From Rhodovulum adriaticum (lineage in GTDB: Bacteria > Pseudomonadota > Alphaproteobacteria > Rhodobacterales > Rhodobacteraceae), in contig NZ_SLXL01000004.1 of the NCBI RefSeq assembly GCF_004345735.1, forward strand, positions 1 through 64,000: 64,000 nt of DNA, in the 5' to 3' direction. A program made the translations under genes and the position numbers. This document shows positions 46,969-56,242 of the stretch, in pieces. The notes beneath the pieces are model-generated. The model ran no database searches and was not told the origin of the DNA. It was given only the letters and a program-made list of their open reading frames with translations. Position 1 is the first letter of the stretch. Each line of letters opens with the position of its first letter.

Positions 46969-47521
46969 AAGCAGGATAAACGAGCCAGGGCCGAAGGCCG
47001 GTGCCTCGGAAAAACCGAAACTGCCCGAATCGGCCTCCGCTCCGCGGCCGGGTGCCGACAAACCCGTCGCCCCCGCGCCCAAGGCCAAGCCGCCCGCGTC
47101 CATGCTGTCCTCCGATCTGGTCGTGACGGGCAACCTGAAGACGACCGGCGACATCCAGGTCGAAGGTACGATCGACGGTGACATCAACGCGCATCTGCTG
47201 ACCGTCGGGGAAAATGCGACCGTGCGCGGCGAATGCGTCGCCGACGATGTCGTCATCAACGGCCGCGTGGTGGGCCGCGTCCGCGGCCTGAAGGTGCGCC
47301 TGACCTCGACCGCGCGGGTCGAAGGCGACATCATCCACAAGACCATCGCGATCGAAAGCGGTGCCCATTTCGAGGGCTCGGTCCAACGGCAGGACGATCC
47401 GCTGAACACCGGGCGCAAGGCCGCGCCGCAGGCGCAGGCCCAGCCCAAGCAAGCCGCCGCCCCCAAACCGCAGCAGTCTTCCCCGGCGCCCAAGGCGCCC
47501 AACACGCCGCCCAAAAGCTAA
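46958..47521 (+). CDS. Bactofilin
   Basis: A 187-residue cytoskeletal protein with a bactofilin beta-helix domain (about residues 50-145) framed by proline/alanine/lysine-rich disordered tails. Motifs include SDLVVTGNLKTTGDIQVEGTIDG (split across the domain start) and VRGECVADDVVING. Bactofilins polymerise without nucleotide and position cell-wall enzymes. The overlap with the M23 peptidase gene matches known bactofilin-M23 pairs that shape the cell in other Alphaproteobacteria. Confidence 0.9.
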   Translation: MFSKSRINEPGPKAGASEKPKLPESASAPRPGADKPVAPAPKAKPPASMLSSDLVVTGNLKTTGDIQVEGTIDGDINAHLLTVGENATVRGECVADDVVINGRVVGRVRGLKVRLTSTARVEGDIIHKTIAIESGAHFEGSVQRQDDPLNTGRKAAPQAQAQPKQAAAPKPQQSSPAPKAPNTPPKS

Positions 47522-47545
47522 GGCAGGCGGACAAGGAAACGTGAC

Positions 47546-47573
47546 AGGGCCGCGGGAATCGCCGCGGCCCTTT
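47546..47573. terminator. Hairpin between convergent bactofilin and COQ10-like genes
   Basis: AGGGCCGCGG (47546-47555) pairs perfectly with CCGCGGCCCT (47562-47571) around a six-base loop. Only a TTT run follows, so it is a weaker intrinsic terminator, but its position between convergent stops supports that role. Confidence 0.6.
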
Positions 47574-47599
47574 GCATATCGACCTGCCAGTGTCGGGGA

Positions 47600-48061
47600 T
47601 CAGGCCGTCGGCCGTCCGTACAATGCCTCTGCGCGGGTTTCGAAGGCCCGCACGATGCGCTGCATCGCCTCGTTGAACACGGCCCCGATCACCCCCTGCA
47701 GAACGCGGTTCCGGAATTCGAAATCGACGTAGAATTCCACCTTGCAGCGACCGTTGCCGATGTCCTCGAACTGCCAGTAGGATTTCAGATAGCGGAACGG
47801 CCCATCCAGGTATTCCGTGTCGATGCGGTGCCGCTCTGGCCACAGCGTGACCCGGCTGCCGAAACGTTCGCGAAACACCTTGAACGAGATCACCAGATCC
47901 GCCTTCATCAACTCGCCCCCGCCCGCGATCGGTTCACGCGAGCGGATGCGCGCGGCGGCCGTCCACGGCAGGAACTTCGGATAGGATGCTACATCCGCCA
48001 CCAGGTCGTACATCTGCTGGGCGGTATAGGGCATCTCGCGGTTTTCGGAATGGCTCGGCAT
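47600..48061 (-). CDS. COQ10/RatA-like START-domain protein
   Basis: A 153-residue protein of the polyketide cyclase/START superfamily. The segments [30 protein letters not shown] and [13 protein letters not shown] are typical of bacterial COQ10-like (RatA) proteins. Such proteins bind ubiquinone or a related lipid and help respiration. The name RatA toxin is used for the E. coli relative but need not apply here. It is divergent from hpt across about 70 bp. Confidence 0.88.
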   Translation of the reverse strand: MPSHSENREMPYTAQQMYDLVADVASYPKFLPWTAAARIRSREPIAGGGELMKADLVISFKVFRERFGSRVTLWPERHRIDTEYLDGPFRYLKSYWQFEDIGNGRCKVEFYVDFEFRNRVLQGVIGAVFNEAMQRIVRAFETRAEALYGRPTA

Positions 48062-48129
48062 TGGCTCGGATTGTTGCTAACAGTGGGGTGCCATTTCAGG
48101 CAGCGCAGCGGCAAAATCAAGGGGGCGCC

Positions 48130-48669
48130 ATGGGCGAGAGACCATATGTCATAGACGAACTGATCTCGGCCAAGACCATCGCGGCGCGGATCGAGGCGCT
48201 GGCGCGCGACATCGAAAGCTATTTCTCAGATACCGAAAAACTGGTCGTGGTCGGGCTGTTACGCGGATCTTTCGTGTTCATCGCCGATCTTGTGCGCGAA
48301 TTGCACATGCCGGTCGAGGTCGATTTCATGGAAACCTCTTCCTACGGCAACGCCACAACAAGTTCGCGTGAGGTGCGTATCCTCAAGGATCTGCGCGGAG
48401 AAATCGAGGGCCGCGACGTGCTGCTCGTCGAGGATATCGTCGACACCGGACACACGCTGAAACACGTTCTGCACATGCTGAGCGGGCGCAAGCCGCAGCG
48501 CCTGAAGGTCTGCGCCCTGCTGGACAAACCCGCCCGGCGCGAGGTGGAGATCAAGGCCGATTGGGTCGGCTTCGAGATCCCGGACGAATTCGTCGTGGGC
48601 TATGGCATCGACTACGCGCAAAGCGATCGCAACCTGCCCCATATCGGCGCGGTCAGGTTTACGGAATGA
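48130..48669 (+). CDS. hpt: Hypoxanthine phosphoribosyltransferase
   Basis: A 179-residue purine-salvage enzyme. The PRPP-binding motif is [15 protein letters not shown]. Other features are [17 protein letters not shown] near the N-terminus, [10 protein letters not shown] and [15 protein letters not shown]. The ATG at 48130 gives the normal length. The stop overlaps the next small gene (ATGA). Confidence 0.94.
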   Translation: MGERPYVIDELISAKTIAARIEALARDIESYFSDTEKLVVVGLLRGSFVFIADLVRELHMPVEVDFMETSSYGNATTSSREVRILKDLRGEIEGRDVLLVEDIVDTGHTLKHVLHMLSGRKPQRLKVCALLDKPARREVEIKADWVGFEIPDEFVVGYGIDYAQSDRNLPHIGAVRFTE

Positions 48670-48848
48670 ACCTGCGCTGGCTGATGCGGGCCGCGCGATG
48701 GGCGCGCAATCCGCCCTCTGCGGGACAGGTCAAGATGGTCCTGGCGATCCTGGCGATCTGCATCGGGCTGTTCCTGGTGGAACGCTTCATCGGCTGGCCA
48801 GAGGCGCTGTCGGTCAATTCCACCCCGCGCGGACGGATCGGGTTCTAG
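48666..48848 (+). CDS. Small membrane protein downstream of hpt
   Basis: A 60-residue protein with a basic N-terminus ([15 protein letters not shown]), one hydrophobic helix (about 23-42) and a short tail ending RGRIGF. It overlaps hpt by four bases and is clearly co-translated. I believe similar small proteins occur at this place in related genomes; its function is unknown. Confidence 0.7.
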   Translation: MNLRWLMRAARWARNPPSAGQVKMVLAILAICIGLFLVERFIGWPEALSVNSTPRGRIGF

Positions 48849-48943
48849 GCGGCACGCTTTCCCCTTCCCTTTGGCGCGCGGCTCTGGAATGGTCGCCCCG
48901 GGTGGCCGACCAACCGGCAACGACGTGCGAAGGAGGAGCAACA

Positions 48944-49957
48944 ATGACACAGTTCACGCGACGCGGCGCCATGGGGGCGATGGGGGCGGCGGTAACGCTG
49001 CCGATGCTGGCCGGCCCGGCGCTGGCCCAGACCAAACTGACCGTGGGCGCCCTGCGCTTTACCAGCCATGCGGCCAGCTTCGTCGCGTTCGAGCGCGGCT
49101 ATTTCGCCGACGAGGGGTTGGAAGTCGAGTTCAAGTTCTTCCAGGCCGCCCAGCCGATGGCCGTGGCCATCGCGTCGGGCGACGCGGATTATGCGGTGAC
49201 CGCGATCTCGGGCGGGCTGATTTCGCTGGCCGAAAAGGGTGCGGCCAAGGTGATCGGCGGCGCCCTGTCCGAGGAAAAGGGCATCGACGGGCAGAAAATC
49301 TTGGCCTCCAACGCCGCGTATGAGGCCGGGATGACCAGCCCCGCCGCGCTGGACGGCAAGAGCTTCGGCATCACCCAGGCCGGTTCGTCCTTCCACTACA
49401 TGGGGTCCAAGATCGCCGCCGCCGAAGGGGCGGATGTCACCTTCAAGCCGCTGCAAAAGGTGGGCGCAGTCATCGGCGCGTTGAAATCGGGCCAGATCGA
49501 TGCCTGGTCCATCGTCCCCCATATCGCCAAGCCACTGGCCGGTGCGGGTGCGGCCCATATCATCGGCAACGTGTCGGACTACCTGCCGGATTACCAGGTG
49601 ACGACCGTCTTCACCTCGGCCCGCAACGCCGCGAACGAACGCGCCAAGACCCAGGCGTTCCTGCGCGCCTTTGCGCGCGGCGCGGACGATTTCAACGCGG
49701 CCCTGGTGGACAAGACCGCCGGTGACGACGCCGCCGAGGACATGGTCAAGCTAATCCACAAATACGTCTATACCGACCGTGAATACGAAAAGGCCAAGGC
49801 CGGCATCGTGAACGGCGCCATGCGCATCAACAAGAACGCCGCGCTGAACATGGGTTCGGTCCAGGATCAACTGGGCTGGTTCCAGTCCGAGGGCCTGATC
49901 AAGGACAGCATCACCACCGAAACACTCGTCGACACCTCCTACGTCGATATCATGTAA
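48944..49957 (+). CDS. ABC transporter substrate-binding protein, NitT/TauT family
   Basis: A 337-residue periplasmic binding protein with a twin-arginine-like signal (TRRGAMGAMGAAVTLPML) cleaved near ALAQ. The SsuA/THI5-like fold shows in ASFVAFERGYFADEGLEVE, AIASGDADYAV and KSFGITQAGSSFHYM. The family takes up sulfonates, nitrate, pyrimidine precursors and similar small compounds; which one cannot be told. The ribosome site AAGGAGGAG is strong. An 8-bp stem-loop separates it from the ATPase gene. Confidence 0.88.
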   Translation: MTQFTRRGAMGAMGAAVTLPMLAGPALAQTKLTVGALRFTSHAASFVAFERGYFADEGLEVEFKFFQAAQPMAVAIASGDADYAVTAISGGLISLAEKGAAKVIGGALSEEKGIDGQKILASNAAYEAGMTSPAALDGKSFGITQAGSSFHYMGSKIAAAEGADVTFKPLQKVGAVIGALKSGQIDAWSIVPHIAKPLAGAGAAHIIGNVSDYLPDYQVTTVFTSARNAANERAKTQAFLRAFARGADDFNAALVDKTAGDDAAEDMVKLIHKYVYTDREYEKAKAGIVNGAMRINKNAALNMGSVQDQLGWFQSEGLIKDSITTETLVDTSYVDIM

Positions 49958-49966
49958 GAGCGGGCG

Positions 49967-49986
49967 GCGGGGCCGAGCGGCCCCGC
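49967..49986 (+). repeat. Stem-loop between binding-protein and ATPase genes
   Basis: GCGGGGCC (49967-49974) and GGCCCCGC (49979-49986) form a perfect 8-bp stem with a four-base loop. Without a T run it probably acts as a message-stabilising or attenuating structure, giving more binding protein than membrane components, as is common in ABC operons. Confidence 0.55.
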
Positions 49987-49998
49987 ACCCCTTTCCCA

Positions 49999-50766
49999 AT
50001 GGACCTCACGCTTTCCAATCTCACCCACCGCTACGGCGCGACCGAGGTGCTGTCGGGGATCGACCTCGACATTGCCCACGGTCGCATATTGTGCATCGTC
50101 GGCCCGTCGGGCTGCGGGAAATCCACACTGCTGCGCATGATCGGCGGGCTGGAACGGCCCACCTCCGGCAGCGTGCTGCAACGGGGCGCGGTGCCGCCGG
50201 ATTGCCTGAACCCGCTGACCTATATCTTTCAGGATTTCGCGCTCTTGCCCTGGCGCAGCGTCGCGGGCAACATCGCCCTGGTGCTGGAGGATCACCGCCT
50301 GCCCGGCCCGCGCCGCGACCAGATCATCGCCGACGTGCTGGCCCGCACCAACCTGACCGAGTTCCGCAACGCCTGGCCCCGGCAGCTGTCCGGCGGCATG
50401 AAACAGCGTGTCGCCATCGCCCGCGCCCTTGCGGTGAACCCGGCGGTGATGCTCATGGACGAACCCCTGTCGGCGCTGGACGCGCAGACCCGCGAATTGC
50501 TGATGGACGACCTGGTGGCGCTGTGGACCCGCGCCCCCTTTACCGCCGTCTACGTGACCCACAACCTGGCCGAGGCCGTGCGCCTGGGCCACCGCATCGT
50601 GGTCTTGTCCCGCCGCCCCGGCCGCATTCGCGAGATCGTCGAAATCGACACCCCCCTGGCCGACCGCCACGCCGGCGATCCGGCGCTTGAGGCGCACCAG
50701 GCCCATCTGTGGCAGCTGATGCGTGACGAGGCCGCCGCGGCGGACATGGAGCTGCAGAATGGCTGA
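49999..50766 (+). CDS. ABC transporter ATP-binding protein, NitT/TauT family
   Basis: A 255-residue ATPase with Walker A GPSGCGKSTLL, Q-loop FQDFALLPWR, signature LSGGMKQRVAIARAL, Walker B VMLMDEPLSALD and the switch His in VYVTHNL. It powers the importer formed with the neighbouring binding protein and permease. It overlaps the permease gene by eight bases. Confidence 0.93.
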   Translation: MDLTLSNLTHRYGATEVLSGIDLDIAHGRILCIVGPSGCGKSTLLRMIGGLERPTSGSVLQRGAVPPDCLNPLTYIFQDFALLPWRSVAGNIALVLEDHRLPGPRRDQIIADVLARTNLTEFRNAWPRQLSGGMKQRVAIARALAVNPAVMLMDEPLSALDAQTRELLMDDLVALWTRAPFTAVYVTHNLAEAVRLGHRIVVLSRRPGRIREIVEIDTPLADRHAGDPALEAHQAHLWQLMRDEAAAADMELQNG

Positions 50767-51556
50767 AACCGACACCCGCCCCGTCCCCTTTCGTGGCGGC
50801 GGCTTCCGCCCGCGCCAGGTGCGCGGCGTGGGACTGGCCGTGTTCGTCGCCCTGATCGCGCTGATCGAGTGGGGCACGCGGGCCGGCGTGATCTCTTCGC
50901 TGACCCTGCCGCGCCCCTCGGACGTGGGCACCACGCTGCTGGATCTGGCTGAAAGCGGTATGCTCTGGACCCATATGGCCCCCTCGCTGACCCGGCTGGC
51001 GGTGGGCTCTGCCCTTGGGGTCAGCGCGGGCATCGGCATCGGGGTTTTGATCGGCCTGTTCAGCATGGTGCGCGCAGGCCTGATCCCGCTGGTGGCCGCC
51101 CTTTTCCCGATCCCCAAGATCGCGCTTCTGCCGCTCTTCGTGATCTGGTTCGGCATCGACGAAGGGTCGAAATACGCCCTCATCGCGCTTGGCACTTTTA
51201 CACCCACGGTGGTCGCCACCTATGGCGCGGTGGACAATGTGGACCGCACCCTGATCCGCATGGGGCAAAGCTTTGGCCTGACCTGGCTGTCTATCGTGCG
51301 CAAGATCGTCCTACCCGGTGCCCTGCCCGGCATCCTGTCGGGCCTGCGCGTCAGCCTGGCCATCGGAATCATCCTGCTGGTCGCCGCCGAAATGCTGGGC
51401 GCCGAATACGGGATCGGCGCCTATATCCTGCAGGCCGGATCGCTTTACGATCTGGAACGGCTGTTCGCGGGGGTGGTGATCCTGTCGGCCCTGGGCGTGG
51501 CCACCAGTTCGGCCATCGGCTGGGCGGAACGCCGGATGCTGGCCTGGCGCGGCTAA
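50759..51556 (+). CDS. ABC transporter permease, NitT/TauT family
   Basis: A 265-residue inner-membrane permease with about six helices. The coupling-helix (EAA-like) motif lies in [30 protein letters not shown] (positions near 51262-51345). Its ATG at 50759 lies inside the end of the ATPase gene. Its stop overlaps the stop of the convergent rlmE by three bases, leaving no intergenic space. Confidence 0.9.
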   Translation: MAETDTRPVPFRGGGFRPRQVRGVGLAVFVALIALIEWGTRAGVISSLTLPRPSDVGTTLLDLAESGMLWTHMAPSLTRLAVGSALGVSAGIGIGVLIGLFSMVRAGLIPLVAALFPIPKIALLPLFVIWFGIDEGSKYALIALGTFTPTVVATYGAVDNVDRTLIRMGQSFGLTWLSIVRKIVLPGALPGILSGLRVSLAIGIILLVAAEMLGAEYGIGAYILQAGSLYDLERLFAGVVILSALGVATSSAIGWAERRMLAWRG

Positions 51557-52275
51557 CCCGCCGCGCCGCCTGCACGAAAGCCCGTCGCAACCACGAATTT
51601 CTCGGAACTGTCCGCCCGGCTGGCGGGCGGTTTCACGTTGGCCACCTTGGCAAAGCGCTGCTTCAGCAGCTTCTGCAATTCGCCCTCAGCGCCGCCGGCC
51701 AGAACCTTGGCAACGAAGGTACCTCCTTCCTCCAGCACGTCAAAGGCCAGTTCGGCCGCCGCCTCGCACAGGGCAATGATGCGCAGATGGTCGGTCTGCT
51801 TGTGGCCCGAACTGGCTGCGGCCATGTCTGACATCACCACATCGGCCTTGCCCCCCAGCCAGGCCTTTACCTTGTCGTCGGCGCCCTCTTCCATGAAATC
51901 CAGCTGGTGCACCTCTGCGCCCGCGATCGGTTCGACCTCTTGCAGATCGACGCCCAGCACGGTGCCCACGGGCTTGCCCTTCTTCTCGCCAAGCGCGTTC
52001 ACGCGCGCGACGGCCACCTGACACCAGCCGCCGGGGGCACACCCCAGGTCCACGACCCGCCCGCCGGGTTTCAGGAAATGGTACTTTTCGTCCAGTTCCA
52101 GGATCTTGAACGCCGCCCGCCCGCGATAGCCCTCGGCCCGCGCGCGCTTGACATAAGGGTCGTTCAACTGCCGCTCCAGCCACCGGGTCGAGGACAGCCG
52201 CCGCCCCCGCGCCGTCTTGACCTTGACCTTCAGATCGCGCTGCCCGCGCCCGCTGCTGCCCTTTTTATCCGCCAT
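51553..52275 (-). CDS. rlmE: 23S rRNA 2'-O-ribose methyltransferase RlmE (FtsJ)
   Basis: A 240-residue SAM-dependent enzyme that methylates U2552 of 23S rRNA. Motif I is [15 protein letters not shown]. The catalytic tetrad segments are [35 protein letters not shown] and the C-terminal [14 protein letters not shown]. The N-terminus is basic ([17 protein letters not shown]). It lies downstream of the Ppx/GppA gene on the same strand, a pairing I believe is frequent in this group. Confidence 0.93.
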   Translation of the reverse strand: MADKKGSSGRGQRDLKVKVKTARGRRLSSTRWLERQLNDPYVKRARAEGYRGRAAFKILELDEKYHFLKPGGRVVDLGCAPGGWCQVAVARVNALGEKKGKPVGTVLGVDLQEVEPIAGAEVHQLDFMEEGADDKVKAWLGGKADVVMSDMAAASSGHKQTDHLRIIALCEAAAELAFDVLEEGGTFVAKVLAGGAEGELQKLLKQRFAKVANVKPPASRADSSEKFVVATGFRAGGAAG

Positions 52276-52368
52276 ACCCGTTCCCCGCCTTACGCGGTCC
52301 CTGTCCTTCTTCTTGGCAAAAATACCCATGGCCCGACGGCCCCGCCCGCGTGCCCGTGAGGCAAGGGC

Positions 52369-53481
52369 TCAGAACGGGCCATCCTCCAGCACGCCATCGG
52401 CCGACATCTGCGCGTAAAGCAGCCCCTCGCGCAACCCCCGGTCGGCCACCGACAGCCGATCCGTCGGCCAGACCCGCATCAGGGCCTGCAGGATCGCCGC
52501 CCCCGACATGATCAGTGCATGGCGGTCGCGCCCGATGCGCGGGTCGGCCCGGCGCCCGTCGGGGCCCAGGTCCAGGTAGCGGCGGATCACCGTATCGATC
52601 TGGGCCGAGGTCATGCGCAGCCCGTCCACCTTGGTCCGGTCGTATCGGCGCAGGCCCAGGTGGCTGGCGGCAACGGTGGTGACGGTGCCGCTGGTCCCGA
52701 TGATCTGGAACCCCTCTTTAGTCTGCTCGGCCGCGTAGGGCGCGAACTCAGCCAGGTTTTCCTCAAAGAACCAGCTCATCAGCGCGAACCGTGCGTGGTC
52801 GTCCTCGACATCGTCGAACTGCTCACGCAGGGTGGCCACCCCCAGGGGCACGGAAATCCAGTCCACCACCCGGGCCGCCGGGAACGGGCTGTCCTTGGCG
52901 TGAAATCCCGCGTGCAGCCGCATGATCGACCGCGGCCGGTCGTGGCGCGGCACTGCCGACAGGTCGATCCAGACCAGTTCGGTGGATCCGCCGCCGATAT
53001 CGACCACCATCAGCTGATCGGTCCGGGTGGACACCAGCGGCGCACAGGACACCACGGCCAGGCGGGCCTCTTCCTCGGGCTGGATGATGTCCAGCTTCAG
53101 CCCCGTTTCGCGCCGCACCAGCCGGATGAAATCGCGGGCGTTGATTGCGCGGCGGCAGGCCTCGGTCGCGACAAGGCGCATCCGCTCGACATTGTGCTTT
53201 TCCAGCTTGCTCTTGCAGATGCGCAGCGCCTGGATCGTGCGCCCGATCGAGGCGCGGCTCAACCGGCCGGACGATTCCAGCCCGGTGCCCAGCTGCACCG
53301 ATTTCGAAAAGCTGTCGACCACATGGAACTGGCTACCCTTGGGTTGGGCAATCAGCATGCGGCAACTATTCGTGCCGAGATCCAGCGCCGCATACAGCGA
53401 CGCCGGGTCCGGCGGATTTGGCGCGGGGGTTGCAACCGCTTTGGGGAACGCGCCCGCACCATTCGGACGCCTGGGCGCCAT
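52369..53481 (-). CDS. Ppx/GppA family exopolyphosphatase/phosphatase
   Basis: A 370-residue protein of the ASKHA superfamily. The phosphate-1 motif is YAALDLGTNSCRMLI, the phosphate-2 motif is VVDIGGGSTELVW, and IIGTSGTVTTVAA forms the later glycine loop. It lacks the C-terminal HD domain of longer Ppx enzymes. Family members hydrolyse polyphosphate or pppGpp; the substrate here is unresolved. The N-terminal 25 residues are basic and proline-rich. Confidence 0.88.
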   Translation of the reverse strand: MAPRRPNGAGAFPKAVATPAPNPPDPASLYAALDLGTNSCRMLIAQPKGSQFHVVDSFSKSVQLGTGLESSGRLSRASIGRTIQALRICKSKLEKHNVERMRLVATEACRRAINARDFIRLVRRETGLKLDIIQPEEEARLAVVSCAPLVSTRTDQLMVVDIGGGSTELVWIDLSAVPRHDRPRSIMRLHAGFHAKDSPFPAARVVDWISVPLGVATLREQFDDVEDDHARFALMSWFFEENLAEFAPYAAEQTKEGFQIIGTSGTVTTVAASHLGLRRYDRTKVDGLRMTSAQIDTVIRRYLDLGPDGRRADPRIGRDRHALIMSGAAILQALMRVWPTDRLSVADRGLREGLLYAQMSADGVLEDGPF

Positions 53482-53717
53482 CGGATCGCCCTCCAGATCA
53501 AGTTATGTTGAAAGTAACCTCAGCCCCTCCGCGATGCAACGCCGCAGATGGCGCGCCCCGCCTCATGGTCTTGATGAAGATTTTTCCGATCCCGCCCTCT
53601 GGCTTGGGCAGGCACGCTCGTCTAGATCGGTCGCAAGCGGTTCGCATCCTGTCGAAAACCGCCCCCGCCGCGACAGATTGCCGGATTACAAGCGGGTTAC
53701 GTAAGGAAGGGAATCAG

Positions 53718-54020
53718 ATGCCCGACGTCACCGTCATCTACTGGCGCGACATCCCCGCCCAGGTCATTGTCGGCCGCGGCCGCAATGCGGCCAAGCGGGT
53801 GCTGGACGAACGCTTTGAACAGGCGATCGACCGCTGCGCCATGTCGGTGGGGGCCAAGGACAGCGATGCGTATCTTGCGGATTGGCGCCGGGGCGACCCG
53901 GTGTCCCGCGACGGCGATCCGCAGGCCCTGGCCGAGGCAGAAGCCGCGCGATTGCAGTCTGAATACGATATGGCGCGGCTCAAGGCACTGATTGCGGCTT
54001 CCGGATGGGATGGCAATTGA
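53718..54020 (+). CDS. Small conserved protein annotated as virulence factor family
   Basis: A 100-residue soluble protein with VTVIYWRDIPAQVIVGRGR near the start and YLADWRRGDP in the middle. This is the pattern of the small family labelled virulence factor in Alphaproteobacteria. That label has no functional meaning here. It lies directly upstream of the folate/corrinoid genes and is probably in the same operon. The ATG at 53718 follows AAGGAAGGGAATC. Confidence 0.72.
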   Translation: MPDVTVIYWRDIPAQVIVGRGRNAAKRVLDERFEQAIDRCAMSVGAKDSDAYLADWRRGDPVSRDGDPQALAEAEAARLQSEYDMARLKALIAASGWDGN

Positions 54021-54040
54021 ACCGGCTCTGGGAGACCGCG

Positions 54041-54955
54041 ATGGGACTGCTGCAATTCAGGAAAGAGGCGGCGCGCGCGCCGCGGGCGGGGGCGATGGCG
54101 GCCTTCGTTCAGGGTTATTCGATGGAGGTGATGCCCCGCACCGCCGAAAAGGTCGCGGATTTCCGCGCCCTGCTGCCCGCCGGCACGCGGGTCTATATCG
54201 CCCATCTCGACGGCACCCCGAACGGCGACATGGTCGCCACCGCCCGGCGCCTGCGGGACGAGGGCTTCAGCCCGATGCCGCATTTCCCCGCCCGCTCGAT
54301 CCCCGATGCGGCCACGCTGCAAGACTGGATCACACGCTACAGCGACGAGGCCGGCGTGACCGAGGGGCTGATCCTGGCCGGCGGCATACCCCAGCCGCGG
54401 GGCGATTTCCATTGCTCGATGCAACTGCTGGAAACCGGCCTGTTCGACAAGGCCGGATTCACCCGGCTGCATGTGGCCGGCCACCCCGAGGGATCGCGCG
54501 ACATCGACCCGGATGGCGGCGAGACCAACATGATGGCCGCGCTTGGCTGGAAACAGGCCTTTGCACAACGCACCGACGCCGAGATGGCGATTGTCACCCA
54601 ATTCGCCTTTGAGGCGGGGCCGGTGATCGCCTGGGCCGACCGCGTGCGCGCGGCGGGCGTGGACCTGCCGATCCATATCGGCGTTGCCGGACCGGCGAAA
54701 TTGCAGACGCTGGTGAAATACGCGATTGCCTGCGGCGTCGGCCCCTCGCTGGCGGTGTTGCAGCGCCGGGCGCGGGACGTGTCCAAGCTGGTGATGCCCT
54801 TTACCCCCGATGCGTTCCTGGGCGATCTGGCACAGGCCGCCGCGACGCGCACGGATTTCCCGATCCAGGGCGTTCATTTCTTCCCGCTTGGCGGTATCAA
54901 GACAAATGCCGCGTGGCTGGCCGGGCACGGCCTGGCCCCGGCGCAGGAAACCTGA
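54041..54955 (+). CDS. Methylenetetrahydrofolate reductase (MetF-like)
   Basis: A 304-residue protein with a flavin-dependent TIM-barrel of the MTHFR type. Visible segments are FVQGYSMEVMPRTAEKV, LAGGIPQPRGDF and FPIQGVHFFPLGG. It would make 5-methyltetrahydrofolate for the adjacent methyltransferase. It is divergent from E. coli MetF in its N-terminal part. I use the ATG at 54041; an in-frame start at 54005 overlaps the previous gene. The methyltransferase gene starts nine bases after its stop. Confidence 0.82.
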   Translation: MGLLQFRKEAARAPRAGAMAAFVQGYSMEVMPRTAEKVADFRALLPAGTRVYIAHLDGTPNGDMVATARRLRDEGFSPMPHFPARSIPDAATLQDWITRYSDEAGVTEGLILAGGIPQPRGDFHCSMQLLETGLFDKAGFTRLHVAGHPEGSRDIDPDGGETNMMAALGWKQAFAQRTDAEMAIVTQFAFEAGPVIAWADRVRAAGVDLPIHIGVAGPAKLQTLVKYAIACGVGPSLAVLQRRARDVSKLVMPFTPDAFLGDLAQAAATRTDFPIQGVHFFPLGGIKTNAAWLAGHGLAPAQET

Positions 54956-54964
54956 GGAGATTTC

Positions 54965-55924
54965 ATGACCCGCACCGTGCTCGAGTCCAAGTCCAAGACC
55001 GTCGCCATCGGCTTTGACGATCCGTTCTGCGTGATCGGCGAGCGGATCAATCCCACCGGCCGCAAGAAACTGGCCGCCGAACTGGAAGCGGGCGATTTTT
55101 CCACCGTCGAAAAGGATGCGCTGGAGCAGGTCGCCTGCGGGGCGATGGTCCTGGATGTGAATGCGGGGGTCGTCTACAACTCCAACCCCAACCCGAATGA
55201 GACCGAACCGCCCCTGATGCGCAAGATGATCGAGCTTGTGCAGGGTCTGGTCGACGTACCGCTGTGCATCGACAGTTCTGTCCCCGGCGCGCTGGAGGCC
55301 GGGCTGGAGGTGGCCGAGGGGCGGCCTTTGGTCAACTCGGTTACCGGCGAGGAAGAGCGGCTGGAACGCGTGCTGCCGCTGGTCAAGAAATACAACGTGC
55401 CGGTCGTGGCGATTTCTAACGACGACAGCGGCATTTCCGAAGACCCGGACGTGCGTTTTGCGGTGGCAAAGAAGATTGTCGAGCGCGCGGCAGATTTCGG
55501 CATCCCCGCCCATGACATCGTCGTGGACCCGCTGGTGATGCCCATCGGCGCCATGGCCAGCGCCGGCCAGCAGGTCTTTGCCCTGGTGCGCAAGCTGCGC
55601 GATGAATTGGGGGTGAACACCACCTGCGGGGCATCGAACATTTCCTTTGGCCTGCCGCATCGCCACGGGATCAACGCCGCCTTTCTGCCCATGGCGATCG
55701 GGGCGGGCATGACCAGCGCCATCATGAACCCCGTCCGCCCGGTCGAGATGGAGGCCGTGCGCGCCGCGAACCTGTTGATGAACCATGACGACAACGGCAC
55801 CGAATGGATCAAGTTCGCCCGGGTTCTGGACGCGGTCGGCGAAGGCACCCCCTTCCCGGAGGCATCGAAGGCCGCAAGCGCGGCCGGGTCCGGGCGCGGC
55901 GGGCGGCGTCGTCGCCGCGGTTAA
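54965..55924 (+). CDS. Methyltetrahydrofolate:corrinoid methyltransferase (split MetH pterin domain)
   Basis: A 319-residue TIM-barrel protein of the dihydropteroate-synthase-like pterin-binding family. Key segments are FCVIGERINPTGRKKL, GAMVLDVNAG, LCIDSSVPGALEAGL, NSVTGEEERL and VNTTCGASNISFGLP. It corresponds to the pterin-binding module of MetH and transfers the methyl group of methyltetrahydrofolate to a corrinoid protein. In Rhodobacterales such as Phaeobacter, methionine synthase is known to be split into separate proteins. The homocysteine-binding and B12-binding parts are not in this window. The C-terminus is a basic disordered tail (RGGRRRRRG). Confidence 0.82.
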   Translation: MTRTVLESKSKTVAIGFDDPFCVIGERINPTGRKKLAAELEAGDFSTVEKDALEQVACGAMVLDVNAGVVYNSNPNPNETEPPLMRKMIELVQGLVDVPLCIDSSVPGALEAGLEVAEGRPLVNSVTGEEERLERVLPLVKKYNVPVVAISNDDSGISEDPDVRFAVAKKIVERAADFGIPAHDIVVDPLVMPIGAMASAGQQVFALVRKLRDELGVNTTCGASNISFGLPHRHGINAAFLPMAIGAGMTSAIMNPVRPVEMEAVRAANLLMNHDDNGTEWIKFARVLDAVGEGTPFPEASKAASAAGSGRGGRRRRRG

Positions 55925-55959
55925 GCGAATGGAAACCATGGCTGCGGCACGGTTGGGGC

Positions 55960-56190
55960 GTGACATATGCCCCGCCCCTTCACTCCATCCCGCAATGGCT
56001 CGCACAGATCTTTGCGGCGAAATCCGTGGGAACCGGCGGCGTGGTGCGCCGCAGGGTTGCGGATGTCGAGCGCAAGGTCGGACGGCGGCGGTTGGAGCTG
56101 GAGGTCCGCAGGCGTGGCTGTCATCTGATCGAATGCGCCACCCCGTTCGTGATCGTCTGCGCCCGCAAAGAAATACGGGTGATCTGCTAG
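55960..56190 (+). CDS. Small basic hypothetical protein
   Basis: A frame between the methyltransferase and activator genes encodes a protein-like sequence (YAPPLHSIPQWL, GTGGVVRRRVADVERKVG) ending FVIVCARKEIRVIC. I place the start at a GTG at 55960. Protein-like sequence continues upstream (KPWLRHGWG) with no good start until 55804 inside the methyltransferase gene, so the true start is uncertain. I do not recognise the family; 76 residues from this start. Confidence 0.5.
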   Translation: MTYAPPLHSIPQWLAQIFAAKSVGTGGVVRRRVADVERKVGRRRLELEVRRRGCHLIECATPFVIVCARKEIRVIC

Positions 56191-56242
56191 AAAAATCTTC
56201 TTCCCCCTCGCGATATCAACAAATGCGCCCTACCTGCCTGAC

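Noticed and set aside
47600-48061. RatA-type toxin of a toxin-antitoxin pair
   Set aside because: The protein is a START-domain COQ10-like protein and no RatB/RnfH-like partner gene is adjacent; a respiratory lipid-binding role is more likely.
48944-51556. Thiamine-precursor (HMP) transporter because thiC is in the same window
   Set aside because: thiC lies 11 kb away, no TPP riboswitch was seen upstream, and the NitT/TauT family has many substrates.
53738-56005. 755-codon minus-strand frame across the folate/corrinoid genes
   Set aside because: It is antisense to three well-supported genes and lacks recognisable domains.
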